DNA of 64,000 nucleotides from Babesia bovis T2Bo. Its lineage: Eukaryota; Apicomplexa; Aconoidasida; Piroplasmida; Babesiidae. Under the pieces are notes generated by a model, which saw nothing but the letters and a program-made list of their open reading frames with translations, searched no databases and was not told where the DNA came from. The position numbers and the translations under genes are program-made. Below, piece by piece: positions 24,272-35,326 of the stretch. The DNA is taken from contig NW_026261571.1 in NCBI RefSeq assembly GCF_000165395.2, forward strand, positions 310,001-374,000, given 5' to 3'. Numbering within the stretch: the first letter of the stretch is position 1; every line of letters starts with the position of its first letter.

Positions 24272-24979
24272 ATGATACTATCGAAGTGTTTTATTTATAT
24301 ACTGATCTTTTGTATAAGATTAGGTTATGGTTATTTATTTTCTGTTTGCCGTACTAGATTTTCAGGATTCTTACATTCACGTACGTACCAAGTTCTGAAT
24401 ACGTTGAGTAACGGATATTGTAGCGTTATAGATGATCATTTAGGGTTGGGACTTGGATGTAATCATAGGTATAAAGGTGATTACATTTTTGCCATTCGAA
24501 GTTTGTCACCCTCTGAGGAGAGTTTAGGGGCCTCTTCTTCTGTTGGAGGTTCAGGTTTTACTGGAGATGACACCTTGTCGGAGTTACGTCGTATACTTCG
24601 GGAGAGGCACGGGTCTGAATACCCGTTGCGTGAGTACTACATCAAGGGTACCGGTCCTGGTGGTCAGAAGGTCAACAAATCCAGCAACTGCGTGCAGCTG
24701 ATTCGTTATTCACCGGCTTTGGGTGTAAATATTGTGGTCAAGTGTCACAAGCACAGGTCATTGTTGGACAACCGTATAGAGGCCACTCGTATTCTGTTGC
24801 GCCGTCTTGACCAGGCTGTTACTGCTCAGTCACGTGCTTTACGCCAGGCTGAAGAGAAATCTAAGCGTCGCATTCTTAAGTTGACTGCTGCTGAGAAGGC
24901 TCGTAAGAAGTTTGAGAAGCAGTTACGTTCTGAGAAGAAGTCAATTCGTCGTCGTTGGAAGGCTGAAGAGGAATACTAA
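24272..24979 (+). CDS. Release-factor-like GGQ protein (C12orf65/mtRF-R type), predicted organellar
   Basis: Single-exon 235-residue protein. Residues ~110-185 form the domain-3 core of class I release factors: GTGPGGQKVNKSSNCVQL contains the GGQ tripeptide that triggers peptidyl-tRNA hydrolysis, followed by VKCHKHRSLLDNRIEATRILLRRL. No codon-recognition domain is present. The tail is strongly basic (RRRWK), as in ICT1/C12orf65-type ribosome rescue factors of organelles. The first ~25 residues are hydrophobic (FIYILIFCIRLGYGYLF) and are followed by a basic stretch, which fits a bipartite apicoplast targeting signal better than a plain mitochondrial one; location is inference. The stop lies only 28 bp before the start of the helicase gene, which also has a signal peptide. 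Confidence 0.85.
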   Translation: MILSKCFIYILIFCIRLGYGYLFSVCRTRFSGFLHSRTYQVLNTLSNGYCSVIDDHLGLGLGCNHRYKGDYIFAIRSLSPSEESLGASSSVGGSGFTGDDTLSELRRILRERHGSEYPLREYYIKGTGPGGQKVNKSSNCVQLIRYSPALGVNIVVKCHKHRSLLDNRIEATRILLRRLDQAVTAQSRALRQAEEKSKRRILKLTAAEKARKKFEKQLRSEKKSIRRRWKAEEEY

Positions 24980-25007
24980 TTCCTATGTTACATTTTCATG
25001 TTTAACA

Positions 25008-28000
25008 ATGTGGCTTAAGCTCTGTGCGCATTACGCAGTTTTAGTAGTGCTGGTGGATTACTCACTACAAGTTAATCCAATATCACATATTCGTTGCCAC
25101 GGTTTAGCAGACATTTCGCATCAGTATCCACTACGTGGAAGTAACACCTACCTATGTTATTTAGGCAGTCTTCCTTTTTATGGTCCTGGGCGCATTTCCG
25201 TGGGCATATTTGCAAAAAAGCGATTTGACCAGCGGGTAGATGGGAAACAACCACCTCAAGCTCAACATCGAAACCGATACAACAAACCACAACGCCATGA
25301 TGCTGGTTTAATTCACAACACAAGTGTTAATGATGTTTATTCCGACACAGAATACGCTACAGGTCGTGGATTTGTGAAACAACACGCTCACCAGAAGGGT
25401 AAACCGCGCAACCAGAAAAAAGACTCTGGCTATAACTCTTATGATTATATAACCAAAAAGAAGCTTTCCGGGCTTGTACATGGGTCTTTGAAATCGAATC
25501 GCGTGGCTGATAGATGGATAGTTAAAGAGGGCGGCAATGCTGCTCATCAAAACCGTGTTGACACTTCCAAAGTGCCGCCCATTAAATCGGATCCAAGCTT
25601 CACGGGGAGATCACCAGTGGGACACAAGGGCATGAATTCGCAGCCAACATTGGCCATATCCATGTTCAACCGTAGGATGGCCAAGGACAACCAGCAGCTT
25701 CTGAGGTTGTCCACAGAGCCAGTGAACCCACTACTCCAACGCATTGCCCACAGTAACCAGCGTAAGCAGAAATTACGTGTATCTCCTCTTTCTGAGGATA
25801 GGGTCGCTTCGATCCACCCAAGGGCAAAGCAATCGGTTGAGATTGTTAGTTCGAGCACTAAGGCTACAAAACTCGCTTCCACGCATCCTATAGAGTCGGA
25901 CAAAGTAAACGTTGTAATACCTTCTGGTAGGACAACACCTAAATCCAAGCAGGTGTCTAATGCTGCATTGCCGGGGACATCAAACTCTCACGATCTGCAG
26001 GATCCTAGGGAAGATCCTGGCTATACTAAATCTTTGGACTTCACTGGCAAGGAGTTTAATGCATTAGAGCTAGAATCACCGGGTATGCGTTCACTTCGAT
26101 GTGATCTTAGTCAGGGATTAACGAAGCGGGGTGGTCCTTTGGTCGATGCTCTGAATGGCAAGCTTGATCAGCTAAAGTCTGCTGGCTTTGATGCCATTGT
26201 TGACATGAATTCATTATTTTCCGTTAGCGCTGATGTATTTGCTGATGCTAGCCATGATGAGACAACTCCTGGACAAAGGTCTGGCTTTTCTTCTTTGGGT
26301 ATTGTCAACAAGGGGCTAATATCTGCTATTGCGAAGCACGGCATATCAAGGGCAACCGTTACTCAGAGCCGTTACATTCCTGCTATAAAGGATTTCTTAA
26401 ACACTTCATCGGGTGAATATGAGCCTGTCCGTTCTATGGTCATCCATGCGCCAACCGGTTCTGGTAAAACCTTGGCATACTTGTTACCTTTGCTGGACCG
26501 GTTACTTCTACGTGACATACCGCTCACTAATAGTGATGGCACTCTAATAGAGCGTGATCATATAATACGCTATTTACGGGCTCTATTTACTGAAGAGATG
26601 CTGGTACTTACACCATCTATAGAGTTATCGGTACAGAGCCACGGGGTCTTAAAGGAATTGTGGAGCACGTACGACCAAATGTCAGAGACTCAGGAATCTC
26701 ATGTACAATCAAAACCACCAACACCATTACGTTCCAAGGCTGCTGATATATTTCGCGCTTTGGGCGCTAAATTACTGGGCCGCCCTGTTGTAGAAAGCCC
26801 ATCTGAAACCCATGTTAACACTGTGGCACCAAGTGTTCGTTTGGTATCTGAGATCAAGCCAATTTTATTAATTGGTAATGCCAACGTATCTCACCAGAAG
26901 CGGGCTATAAGGGATCTCCGTCGGCGGCAGCAACAGCTGTCTAGTGAATGTACTAAAGCTGTTGATGAATTCTACAACTCGCTAGGAAAAGGTGGTGTTA
27001 GTAATGCCTCTGTGCCTATAGAAATACGTCGGGTTATTGGCGTCATGTTCGTTACTCCCGGGCGTGCTCATTCTCTGTGGAAAACCCATAAGTTATTGGA
27101 CCCGAAACGCGTTAAGTACTGTGTTATTGACGAATATGATGGACTGTTACAACTCAAGCGAGTTGTTAAGAGTACTTCTAAAGAGCTTGAGAACTCTAGT
27201 GTAAAGGCTGTTTTGGACGCTATGTTGAGTGGCGTTAAGCCCTCACCCAGGATCAGTGCCCTAAAGGTCAACACTGGCAAATATGTCTTATGCCTTTCGG
27301 CATCTAGGCTCGATACTGTACCAGAATGCTTTGGTAAACTGGGCGAGATAGTTTCTGGGTGTAAAGATATACAAAATGGTCAGGACATACAACTTGATCA
27401 AGGTGATGAGGATAGTGTCACCGATAATAGCCTTCCACCTAACATCTTGCATACCATGGCTGTCTATAGCGTTCCTGATGCCAAATTGGCGTTACTGCGC
27501 AAGATTCTACAGGCACATCCATATGACAAGTCTGCACTCATCTTCTGCGATTCCAATGTAGGTTGCGCGTTACATGTGCACGGTCTTCATTGCTTATACA
27601 TACACACCGTGGTGTGTATTAGACTAGAGGATTAAGTATCATTATAATACCTTACAGGGCACCGCACAATTCTTGGAATCCTACCTTGGTGATAAGTTCC
27701 CTAGCAGTGAAATAACTGTGTTGAACTGTCGCCAGACAAAGCTTGAACGCAAGCGTTCGTTTCAAACGGTGATTCAATCGAATCTATCTGGCTCCATACA
27801 ATTTAAAGGTCGCTCTCGTAAAGGAGGCAGCAGACCTGTGCAGAGCATAGTGTTATCAACGCAGTTGAACTCCCGCGGCATTGATTTCAGTGGTTTCACT
27901 CATGTGATCCACTACGATCTCCCACATGGTAATTCTATGTGATTTAGTTTAATTCTATGCAGATTTGACGGCGTATATGCATCGAAGTGGCCGCATAGGT

Positions 28001-28147
28001 CGAGTTGGCAACCCGGGGATATCAATTTCACTGGTTGAGCGTAAGCTTCTTCCGGTATTTTCCCGTGTAATAACTAGACGTTTGGGCACTCCTATCCACA
28101 ATATAGAGGTTTTCAAAGGTCATTTATGCCGTAGACCCATTCCTTAG
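25008..28147 (+). CDS. DEAD-box-like RNA helicase with signal peptide, predicted apicoplast
   Basis: Exons 25008-27557, 27658-27928 and 27963-28147 sum to 3006 bases, 1001 residues, with matched phases. Residues 1-22 (MWLKLCAHYAVLVVLVDYSLQ) are a signal peptide; the next ~400 residues are basic, asparagine/serine-rich and disordered, like an apicoplast transit region plus spacer. Helicase motifs follow: a Q-motif-like stretch near 445, motif I APTGSGKT at about 481, Ib TPGR, motif II as VIDEYD at about 707 instead of DEAD, SAS in place of SAT, a motif V-like LNSRGIDFS, and motif VI HRSGRIGR near 947. DEAD-box helicases remodel RNA and RNPs at the cost of ATP. The altered motif II keeps the Mg-binding D-E pair, so activity is plausible. 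The start was chosen for the signal peptide; the open frame itself begins further upstream. Confidence 0.83.
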
Positions 28148-28152
28148 TGACC

Positions 28153-30412
28153 ATGGATGTATTTCCCACTGATGCTTCATTCTTCCGCAATGCTGACTAT
28201 TGGGGTAGATTTTACAGTAACCCTAAGTTGAAGGATTTTGATTGGTATGGCACCTTGGATGACTTTCTATCCAGTTTTAATCGGTGCTTATACGGTAAGG
28301 TACCCTTCGATGCATCCAATGGGTATAAACACGACCCTGGGAACTCAGTAGTTATTAACGTTGGTTGTGGCAACTCTTTGTTGCCCTTTAGACTATATGA
28401 TATGGGTTACACTCATGTTTATAATTTGGATTTTTGTAGATCCGTTTTGGATGAGATGCGTGGCAAAGACCATCGCAATTCTATGCACTGGGTTGACATG
28501 GATGTATCCAGTTCAAGTTACACTGCATTTGGTAGTGACATAGCTACTAAGTTCAATGACCATTCTAAGATCATTATAGACAAGGCGTTTTTTGACGCTT
28601 ACATATCGGTTGCTGAGGGCGAGTCACAGACTATCACGCGTGATCGCGCTCGTTGTTACATTGAGGCTACGTTATCATTTATGGACCGTGATGACATGTT
28701 TCTTATATTTTCATTAGCTCAGGATTACGTCGTGGTTGAGCTTGTTCGTAATCTATTGTTCAAGGATTATTACGTGGATATCTATCCTTTATACAATGCT
28801 AATTCAAAGAAAGCTCACATGATCCAGTTTCTATTTGGTATATATCGCAAGGGTCCTGCTACAGCTAAACGTCGTCAATGTCTCATGTCTGAGATGCCTC
28901 ATATCCCTCTTGATGAATTTGAGATTGGCGCACTGCCTAAACGTATAAGTACTGCCAAGGGCGCGGTAGTTTTAGGATCCAATTTGGGTCAGTACAGTGC
29001 TGGCAGGCGTGTGACATTCGACATTTATCCCAAGGACCTGAAAACAAAAGTTTGTTTCACTGCGGCGGTGTACGATCGCTTGGTGGCGGACGATGTACAG
29101 ATACCCACTGCGGCCATCATAATTCCCACTGGGCAGGAGCACTATTGGCAGTATGCCAGCTCTGAAGGCAATGAAGAGCTGGCGCAGCAGGCTGGCGCGC
29201 AGCGCATTATAATACTTTGGCTGAAGTTTAGCAGTTCTGGCGATAGCGCCTCTGTTCCTAAAGGCTTTGTCAATCCTTTTGACGCTTGTTTCGGTGACGA
29301 CGTCCTGATGACGTACATACAGGACAACATGGGTGATATACTACTACGGATATCACTACGTGGCACCAAGAAGGTTACTATTCTTAAGGCCGGTGAATCG
29401 TGTGCGTTTCGTGCACCTCGTAAGGTCGCTTCGTCGATATACGCCGGTGACATTGTGGTTCACGAGATTCTTGCGAATGATTATACAGAACCGGGGTTAT
29501 ATCACCAGGTGATAACTAGGCAAATGGTATTTTCATGCAGTCCACAGACCGTGCAGTCCGAGGTGCGGTACTATGTTAACGATGACGGCACAGAGGTGTT
29601 TTTATCGAATAGCCCTCTTAGTGAGTACTTAACCGCCATGATGCTTTCCACAGCGTTCATGCCACGAGGATCGGGGATCCTATCAGTGCTTGGCAGTGGT
29701 TCCGGCAGCCTGCCTCGGTGTTTACGTGTGATCTTTCCCGATTACACTGTTCACGCGGTTGACATAGATGATATGGTAACTGATATTGCAAAGGCACACT
29801 TTGGATACTCTCCCGATGCTACGGTACGCATTTTATCTGGTCAACCTTGCACGGACCATGGTCCTGCTCTAGTTCACATTTCGGGTGACGCTATGGACTA
29901 CCTCGATTACGTAGGCGACATAGATATATCGTGTATAATGGTGGACATCAACAATGTACTGGATGATACGGGTGACTCTGACTTTGGCAAGTCTACACTA
30001 ATGTCACCTCACCCTAACTTCCTGGACACGGCATGGCTCACCATGGCAGCGTCAAAGCTTGAGCGTACGCAGGGGATATTGGTTATGAACATCCTTACGA
30101 GGTCGTGCGCCGTGTTGGACAGCGTTCTACATAGGCTATCATCGGTGTTCACGTGGGTAGCGGTTATCAAAATGCCAACGGTAAGTGGGCCCTGTACCAA
30201 GTATATCATACTCCAGGACGCTAACAAAGTGGCCGTATGCCTAAACAGTGACGTTGCGGATGCCCGGGAACGCTTTGGCGCATATGTGAGTTGACATGGA
30301 CAACATATAGAGTGTACAGGTTTCTGAGCTTTCTATCAAGCGTGTTATAGGCACATCTGGGCTAGAGGTGTGGTCTGGCGAGTTACTTTCATTTTTTAAA
30401 ACTTCTGCCTAA
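28153..30412 (+). CDS. METTL13/eEF1A-KNMT-like double methyltransferase, two exons
   Basis: Exons 28153-30285 and 30320-30412 (phase 0, 34 bp intron) give 741 residues, near the ~700 of human METTL13. METTL13 methylates eEF1A at its N-terminus and at a lysine through two methyltransferase domains. The N-terminal one opens with ADYWGRFY and a SAM-binding loop INVGCGNSLLPFRLYD, followed by an acidic YNLDFC strand and DKAFFDAY. The C-terminal, spermidine-synthase-like one has SVLGSGSGSLPRCLR, VHAVDIDDMV and CIMVDINNVLDD. The order agrees with METTL13 and its plant and protist relatives. The start is five bases after the helicase stop. Substrate in this organism is inferred. Confidence 0.83.
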
Positions 30413-30502
30413 ATGTGTAGTTACGTTTATTGCATGGGCGGCATTGCCTCCGCGAGTCCCCAAGTGTGATTTATATACAGTATCAATGGATTAATATTAG
30501 CA

Positions 30503-31512
30503 ATGTCAGTTTGCAATTATGGTTTAATAAGGCGTTGCGCCAGGCGCCTTTCTGCGAATGGCGTTACCTTTTCTGTTTTTAGGTACTCGCCTGAGAGTGG
30601 AAAGCGTCCTCGTATGCAAAGTTATAAAGTGGACACCGCTGCTTGTGGTCCTATGATATTGGATGCGCTTATAAAGATTAAGAATGAGCAGGTGTGTTTT
30701 TAGTGTTACATGTGTCGGTCTGGTTTTTGTCTGTTATGCTAACGAATTTCAGGATAGCACACTATCTTTCCGTAGAAGCTGCAGGGAAGGTATTTGCGGC
30801 AGCTGTGCGATGAACGTTAACGGTGAAAACTGTTTAGCATGTCTCCGTTCAATTGAATCGTGTACAAACCAGGGTAATTCTGTGGAAATACAGCCATTGC
30901 CTGGTATGTACGTCTTACGTGATCTTGTAGCGGACATGACTAATTTTTATGAGCAGTACCGTACAGTTCAGCCATGGCTTAAGCGAAAGACTCCTAAGGT
31001 AGGGTGTTGCTATATATCCTAACTTTTAACAGTCCGGTGAAGCCGAATTTCTGCAATCCAGGGAGGATCGTGCTCTTCTTGACGGCATGTATGAGGTAGT
31101 TTATCTGTGTGTTGTTTAATCTGTATCAGTGTATTTTATGTGCTTGCTGTACTACATCGTGCCCGTCATATTGGTGGAACCCGGAGCATTACATTGGTCC
31201 TGCTGCGCTTATGCAGGCATATCGTTGGATAGAGGACAGTCGTGATGAGTACACCGTCGAGCGTATGGTTGATGTGAATGACAGCATGAAGCTTTACCGG
31301 TGCCACGGCATTCTCAACTGTACTCGGGCTTGCCCCAAGGGTCTTGACCCCGCTAAGGCTATAAGCAAGCTAAAGGCCAAGGTCGAGGCTTCAGCTGATG
31401 ACAGTAGGTTTCAGGTCTTTTGAATACAATTACCACAGCGTGGCGTTCAATTGCGGCATCGGAGTACGCCAAGAACAACCAGACACCGCTAGGCGGTGGT
31501 GACAAACAATAA
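30503..31512 (+). CDS. SDHB: Succinate dehydrogenase iron-sulfur subunit (SDHB), five exons
   Basis: Exons 30503-30691, 30753-30998, 31033-31095, 31130-31403 and 31439-31512 sum to 846 bases, 281 residues, all in frame. SDHB is the electron-carrying subunit of mitochondrial complex II. The [2Fe-2S] cluster ligands are in CREGICGSC...NCLAC, the [4Fe-4S] ligands in [12 protein letters not shown], and the third-cluster ligands in [17 protein letters not shown]. The N-terminus is basic ([11 protein letters not shown]), fitting mitochondrial import. The last exon ([13 protein letters not shown]...) was chosen because a GTAGGT donor upstream of it restores frame; without it the protein would end about 10 codons after that donor. 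Its assembly factor SDHAF4 is 4 kb away. It converges on the bromodomain gene with 35 bp between stops. Confidence 0.93.
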
Positions 31513-31547
31513 AGTGACACTTGTGATTAAATTACACACGATATAGT

Positions 31548-33722
31548 TTATATCCTAGCGTCAAAGGACTCAGCTATTTGTTCATCGACGCTGCGTGGCT
31601 TCACGCCGTTCTGCTGCGCTACCGTACCGTGATGTATAGCTTGGCCCTTCCACTCCATCCACGCGGTCTTCTTGCCCTGTTGTCCAGGGGTGCCGTCATC
31701 ATTAGCTGGAGGCGACTCCACGTGATCTAGGAAATCAGCATGGTCGCCCATGATACCGCGAGTCAGTTGTACCTTTTCGGGCTTCAACTCGTCCACTGGC
31801 GTGTACTCCGGTAATGATGTATCCTTGACACCAGATTTAGCTGTACCATTATGGGCCCCTGAATGCTCCTCGTCAGATGACTCAAAGAAGTCATCTGAGC
31901 TTAGGAAGTTAGATGCCACATCCGATATCTCGGAACTGCTGCTGCTGGAAGCGTCGAACATCTCTGAGGGATTCGACTGTGTGGTCGCTTTATTATCACG
32001 CTCACTAGTGCCAGGCTTCACTGGCTTGATACGACGGTTACGCTCCAATGCTGCTTGCATGTCCTCGAGGTTGCGCTTAGCCATTTGGTTGATATAAACA
32101 AACACACGGCGTTGCTTGTCCACGGAGAGTAAATTCGGGTCAAACGTGAACGACGTGTCATTCATGAACACCTCGGCTAATATGCCAAGGTCATCTTCAA
32201 TAAGCTCCAGTGCCGCCTTACGCTGGTTAGGGGCTAGCCGCGATAGGTTGATATCCAATGTACGTGTTTGTGCTGGTGTGAGCCCGCGCTCAAATCCACC
32301 GGCCTTCTGCAACCCGGGTGGAATAGGCGCTGGTGGAGGGGGTACGTAACCAGTTTCGGGTGCGATAAAGTTGCCAACGTAGCGCATCCTCGATTCGGAG
32401 TCGCTGAGATCGTATCCATCCACACCAGACTTTTTGGCACCATGTGATGACTTGGTATTACCCCCCCTCCTCTTATTTCCGCGTTGATTGGCGCGGATAG
32501 AGTCCACGGGCATCATATACTCATCTGCAGACGCTACCGACGACAGCTCGTTAAAGCTGTCGTCGTCATCGTCATTGTACATAAACTGGTCGAGAATGTG
32601 TTTGTGGCGGTTGTTCTGTGCTGCACGTCGCTTTTCAAGTGGCCTGCTAAGGTCTATATCATCCATACTAGAGAATGAGGTGGAAGCCATCTTGCTCTTG
32701 CGATTGAACGTGGCTTCATTGTAATCGAGCAATGTAGAACGCATGGCATCCTCACCGGTAGACAAAAGTTCACGGAATTCATCCGGATGAAGGTAGCGAG
32801 TTTGACCTAGCTTTTCTTCGTAAGCGCGGGCTAAATGCTCTGCAGCCTGCCATATGCGATTATCGGGAGGGTAGAATAAAAAGGCATTGAAGAATATTTG
32901 CCTAACATCACACTGGAATGCGAATGGATTAGGATACTGCCTAAGGTGTAACCGCTCGATTATAGTGTAGAAATCCATAGGTGTCTTAATAACCTTGGAA
33001 TAGGTGGGAACACCGTCGGCCACGGGATCAACAGGGTACCAGAACCATTTGTCGCTATCCAGGTATTTCAACTGTTGCAACAGACGGTATGCGGTGTACT
33101 CCCATGTGTTCCTGGGCAGCTTTGGCAGGTTACGACTTAAGACGGGTACAGCGCGATAAAGCTGTTGTACCTGGCGCTGATCGTACCCTCCTATGCTACC
33201 TGCTTTCTTCAACGATTCCTTTTGGGTCTTTTGTGGTTTCTCCTGCTTGACCTCACGGTAGTTTCCATCCACGGGGTCCTCGGCAAACTCTTCGTAGTAA
33301 CGTACACGCTGCTTGCGCTTGCGTAACGAGCGCTTTTCTGACAAGTCATATGATGATACCGTTAAAGCATCATCATCACGACTGTCTAATGACTGCAGTG
33401 TCGATAACGATTTACGCGTTCGACTTTCAAAGGAGCTGCCAAAACTGTCATTTAAACTCAAGGACGGATCAAGTCTGGTCTTCTTGGGTGGCTGTTTGGC
33501 AGTTTCATTGACGTAAATAACAAAACGAAAGTTCGCATGTAAGATCAAATTGTTTATACGCTCTACTTCACCTTGGTCTATAGTTAGCTCGCCACGATAG
33601 TTTAACGTCTTCGCCGAATCACCAAGAACACTGTCCGATTTGTCCACAGACGGTCGAGATTCGTCGACAACGTCAGGCACATTCACTGGTTGCTCTTCCT
33701 GAACATTTGAGTCGCCGTCCAT
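31548..33722 (-). CDS. Bromodomain protein with ET-like region
   Basis: About 725 residues in one long exon. A bromodomain lies at roughly residues 195-300: WFWYPVDP...YSKVIKTPMDFYTIIERL, the conserved asparagine region FFNAFLFYPPDNRIW, and a closing helix. Bromodomains read acetyl-lysine on histones. Near residue 510-560, LELIEDDLGIL...FDPNLLSVDKQRRVFVYINQM resembles the ET domain of BET proteins. The rest is acidic, serine-rich and lysine-rich, typical of chromatin regulators. The annotated start is the first clear ATG (MDGDSNVQ). A short upstream exon at about 33791-33870, beginning MQSEIDLLYLG, can be spliced in frame with a ~50 bp intron and may be the true N-terminus. BET-like is moderate confidence. 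Confidence 0.8.
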   Translation of the reverse strand: MDGDSNVQEEQPVNVPDVVDESRPSVDKSDSVLGDSAKTLNYRGELTIDQGEVERINNLILHANFRFVIYVNETAKQPPKKTRLDPSLSLNDSFGSSFESRTRKSLSTLQSLDSRDDDALTVSSYDLSEKRSLRKRKQRVRYYEEFAEDPVDGNYREVKQEKPQKTQKESLKKAGSIGGYDQRQVQQLYRAVPVLSRNLPKLPRNTWEYTAYRLLQQLKYLDSDKWFWYPVDPVADGVPTYSKVIKTPMDFYTIIERLHLRQYPNPFAFQCDVRQIFFNAFLFYPPDNRIWQAAEHLARAYEEKLGQTRYLHPDEFRELLSTGEDAMRSTLLDYNEATFNRKSKMASTSFSSMDDIDLSRPLEKRRAAQNNRHKHILDQFMYNDDDDDSFNELSSVASADEYMMPVDSIRANQRGNKRRGGNTKSSHGAKKSGVDGYDLSDSESRMRYVGNFIAPETGYVPPPPAPIPPGLQKAGGFERGLTPAQTRTLDINLSRLAPNQRKAALELIEDDLGILAEVFMNDTSFTFDPNLLSVDKQRRVFVYINQMAKRNLEDMQAALERNRRIKPVKPGTSERDNKATTQSNPSEMFDASSSSSSEISDVASNFLSSDDFFESSDEEHSGAHNGTAKSGVKDTSLPEYTPVDELKPEKVQLTRGIMGDHADFLDHVESPPANDDGTPGQQGKKTAWMEWKGQAIHHGTVAQQNGVKPRSVDEQIAESFDARI

Positions 33723-33740
33723 CGTTACTGTGAAATCCAC

Positions 33741-34422
33741 ATCCAGGTAATGTGAGGAACAACTGATATGACATCACCAGTTCCAGGATTTTGATCTATC
33801 TTCCTACGTGCATTTAATATACACGATCCTGTATGTCCAAGATATAGCAGATCAATCTCGCTTTGCATCTAAACAAGGAAATGATAGTAACATCACCTCA
33901 ACCTAGTAGCGCTGCTGCATACTATACTTAAGAAAGTCTAGAGTAGCTTTAAAATAAATGTTGGCACACACTTTCATATGGAAGAGTACCAAATAACTAA
34001 ATACGCATCCACTCGATATAGGAGTTGGCACATTACGTCTCGGGTGATGTGTCGCGCCGGTGTTTAATTTCGGGCGCCTTCTCAGCGCAGAGGCCGGCGT
34101 AGTGTGCTAGACTCTTTCGGTATCAAGTACAATGGTTAATTATCCATGAATGCCAATTTATATGGCAGTACCGATGTCCTAATACCCCACCCGTTAATTA
34201 CCGCTACAGTAGCTGGGAAACATATTACAAAACCGCCGTAAGGTGGGTTCCTTTCCAATGTGTAGCTCTATTAGCAGTGGAAAAAACGTTTACTTATCGG
34301 TAGACCTAATAACTGATGTTAGAACTATTACGCGCGTCGTATGAGCCGCGTTCTTGAGTCACGAAGTGCTGGCTAATGTTAGTTCTAAACAATGTTCCAG
34401 AATACAATTGAGGGGTGTAAAT
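33741..34422. promoter_or_regulatory. Divergent intergenic region, bromodomain and MED18-like genes
   Basis: About 680 bp between divergent genes. Besides the possible short upstream exon of the bromodomain gene, no coding or RNA feature was seen. Both promoters should lie here. Confidence 0.45.
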
Positions 34423-35274
34423 ATGCCACCGGTAACATTTATCAGCTACAGAGAGGATTGGCGAGCAACTGTGTCGGACGCCGATGCCGCTAAGAACGAT
34501 TCAGGTATAGATCTGGATGAATTCCTCAAGGAATGCCAATTGCGCCTATCAACTGATACCGCTATAGCTACACCTAAAAAGCAATATGAATACGTGGTTA
34601 GGGGTATATTCAAGGACCCTTGTGTCAAGTTCGATCCTTTGCAGGTTATGCCTTCGGAAGGAAAATCGGACAGGTCTGCCGTACTTTTGCACGATCCTCT
34701 CTTTGAGAGCGATCGCTATCGCCAGTTTATAAACACACTCTCTAATTTAATGGAAACGCAGCGTTTGGAGGTTTACGAACGCGTGATATACACACGGAAA
34801 TCAGTAGCGCAGTCTCACACTGCTGTGAACTTTACCAGTAAAGCTGCGACGGATGACAACACTACGTTGGAGCTGCTCATACACAAGCCTCCGAGTCCAC
34901 TTGCTGGTAAATGTACGCTGGTTGAATTAGACAGGGACAGAGTCGTGGCATCGGCTGAAGATATGATCATACGTACTGTTGGAGGCACTGTGGGCATCGA
35001 CATAGTCTCCGTGCTTCCCATGGTAAACTTTGAGGTAAAGAATCGCATGTTTGTTTGTGGTCACGTATTTGGGAGCCACTATGGCACCGCTATGCAAGCG
35101 GAGATAGCCGTCTTGAGGCATTACCTCGACTGCAACCCGCAGACACCACTTTCGCCAAACTGCTTCCTTGTAGAAATCAGGTTCATGGGAGAGGGTGACA
35201 TCGAGAGCTGCAAGGCTCGTTTGCGAGAATATACACAGCTACTCTACAACTACGCAGAGTTCTCGTTTGAGTGA
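34423..35274 (+). CDS. Conserved protein, possibly Mediator subunit MED18-like
   Basis: A 283-residue single-exon protein from the first ATG of a longer open frame. No strong motif is present. The C-terminal part alternates beta strands (MIIRTVGGTVGIDIVSVLPMVNFEVKNRMFVCGHVF) and ends with FLVEIRFMGEGDIESCKARLREYTQLLYNY, which is reminiscent of the C-terminal strand-helix of MED18, the lipocalin-like head subunit of Mediator. The middle segment DSDRYRQFINTLSNLMET resembles the start of the same fold. This is recognition by pattern only and could be wrong. Its stop is 52 bp from the convergent SDHAF4 stop. Confidence 0.4.
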   Translation: MPPVTFISYREDWRATVSDADAAKNDSGIDLDEFLKECQLRLSTDTAIATPKKQYEYVVRGIFKDPCVKFDPLQVMPSEGKSDRSAVLLHDPLFESDRYRQFINTLSNLMETQRLEVYERVIYTRKSVAQSHTAVNFTSKAATDDNTTLELLIHKPPSPLAGKCTLVELDRDRVVASAEDMIIRTVGGTVGIDIVSVLPMVNFEVKNRMFVCGHVFGSHYGTAMQAEIAVLRHYLDCNPQTPLSPNCFLVEIRFMGEGDIESCKARLREYTQLLYNYAEFSFE

Positions 35275-35326
35275 CCGTAGTACACATCGCAAACACACTG
35301 AGTAATTATATTACACAGAGTTCTAT

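Noticed and set aside
34370..34422. A longer N-terminus for the MED18-like protein.
   Set aside because: The upstream codons begin at a TTG and include no ATG; the first ATG at 34423 was used.
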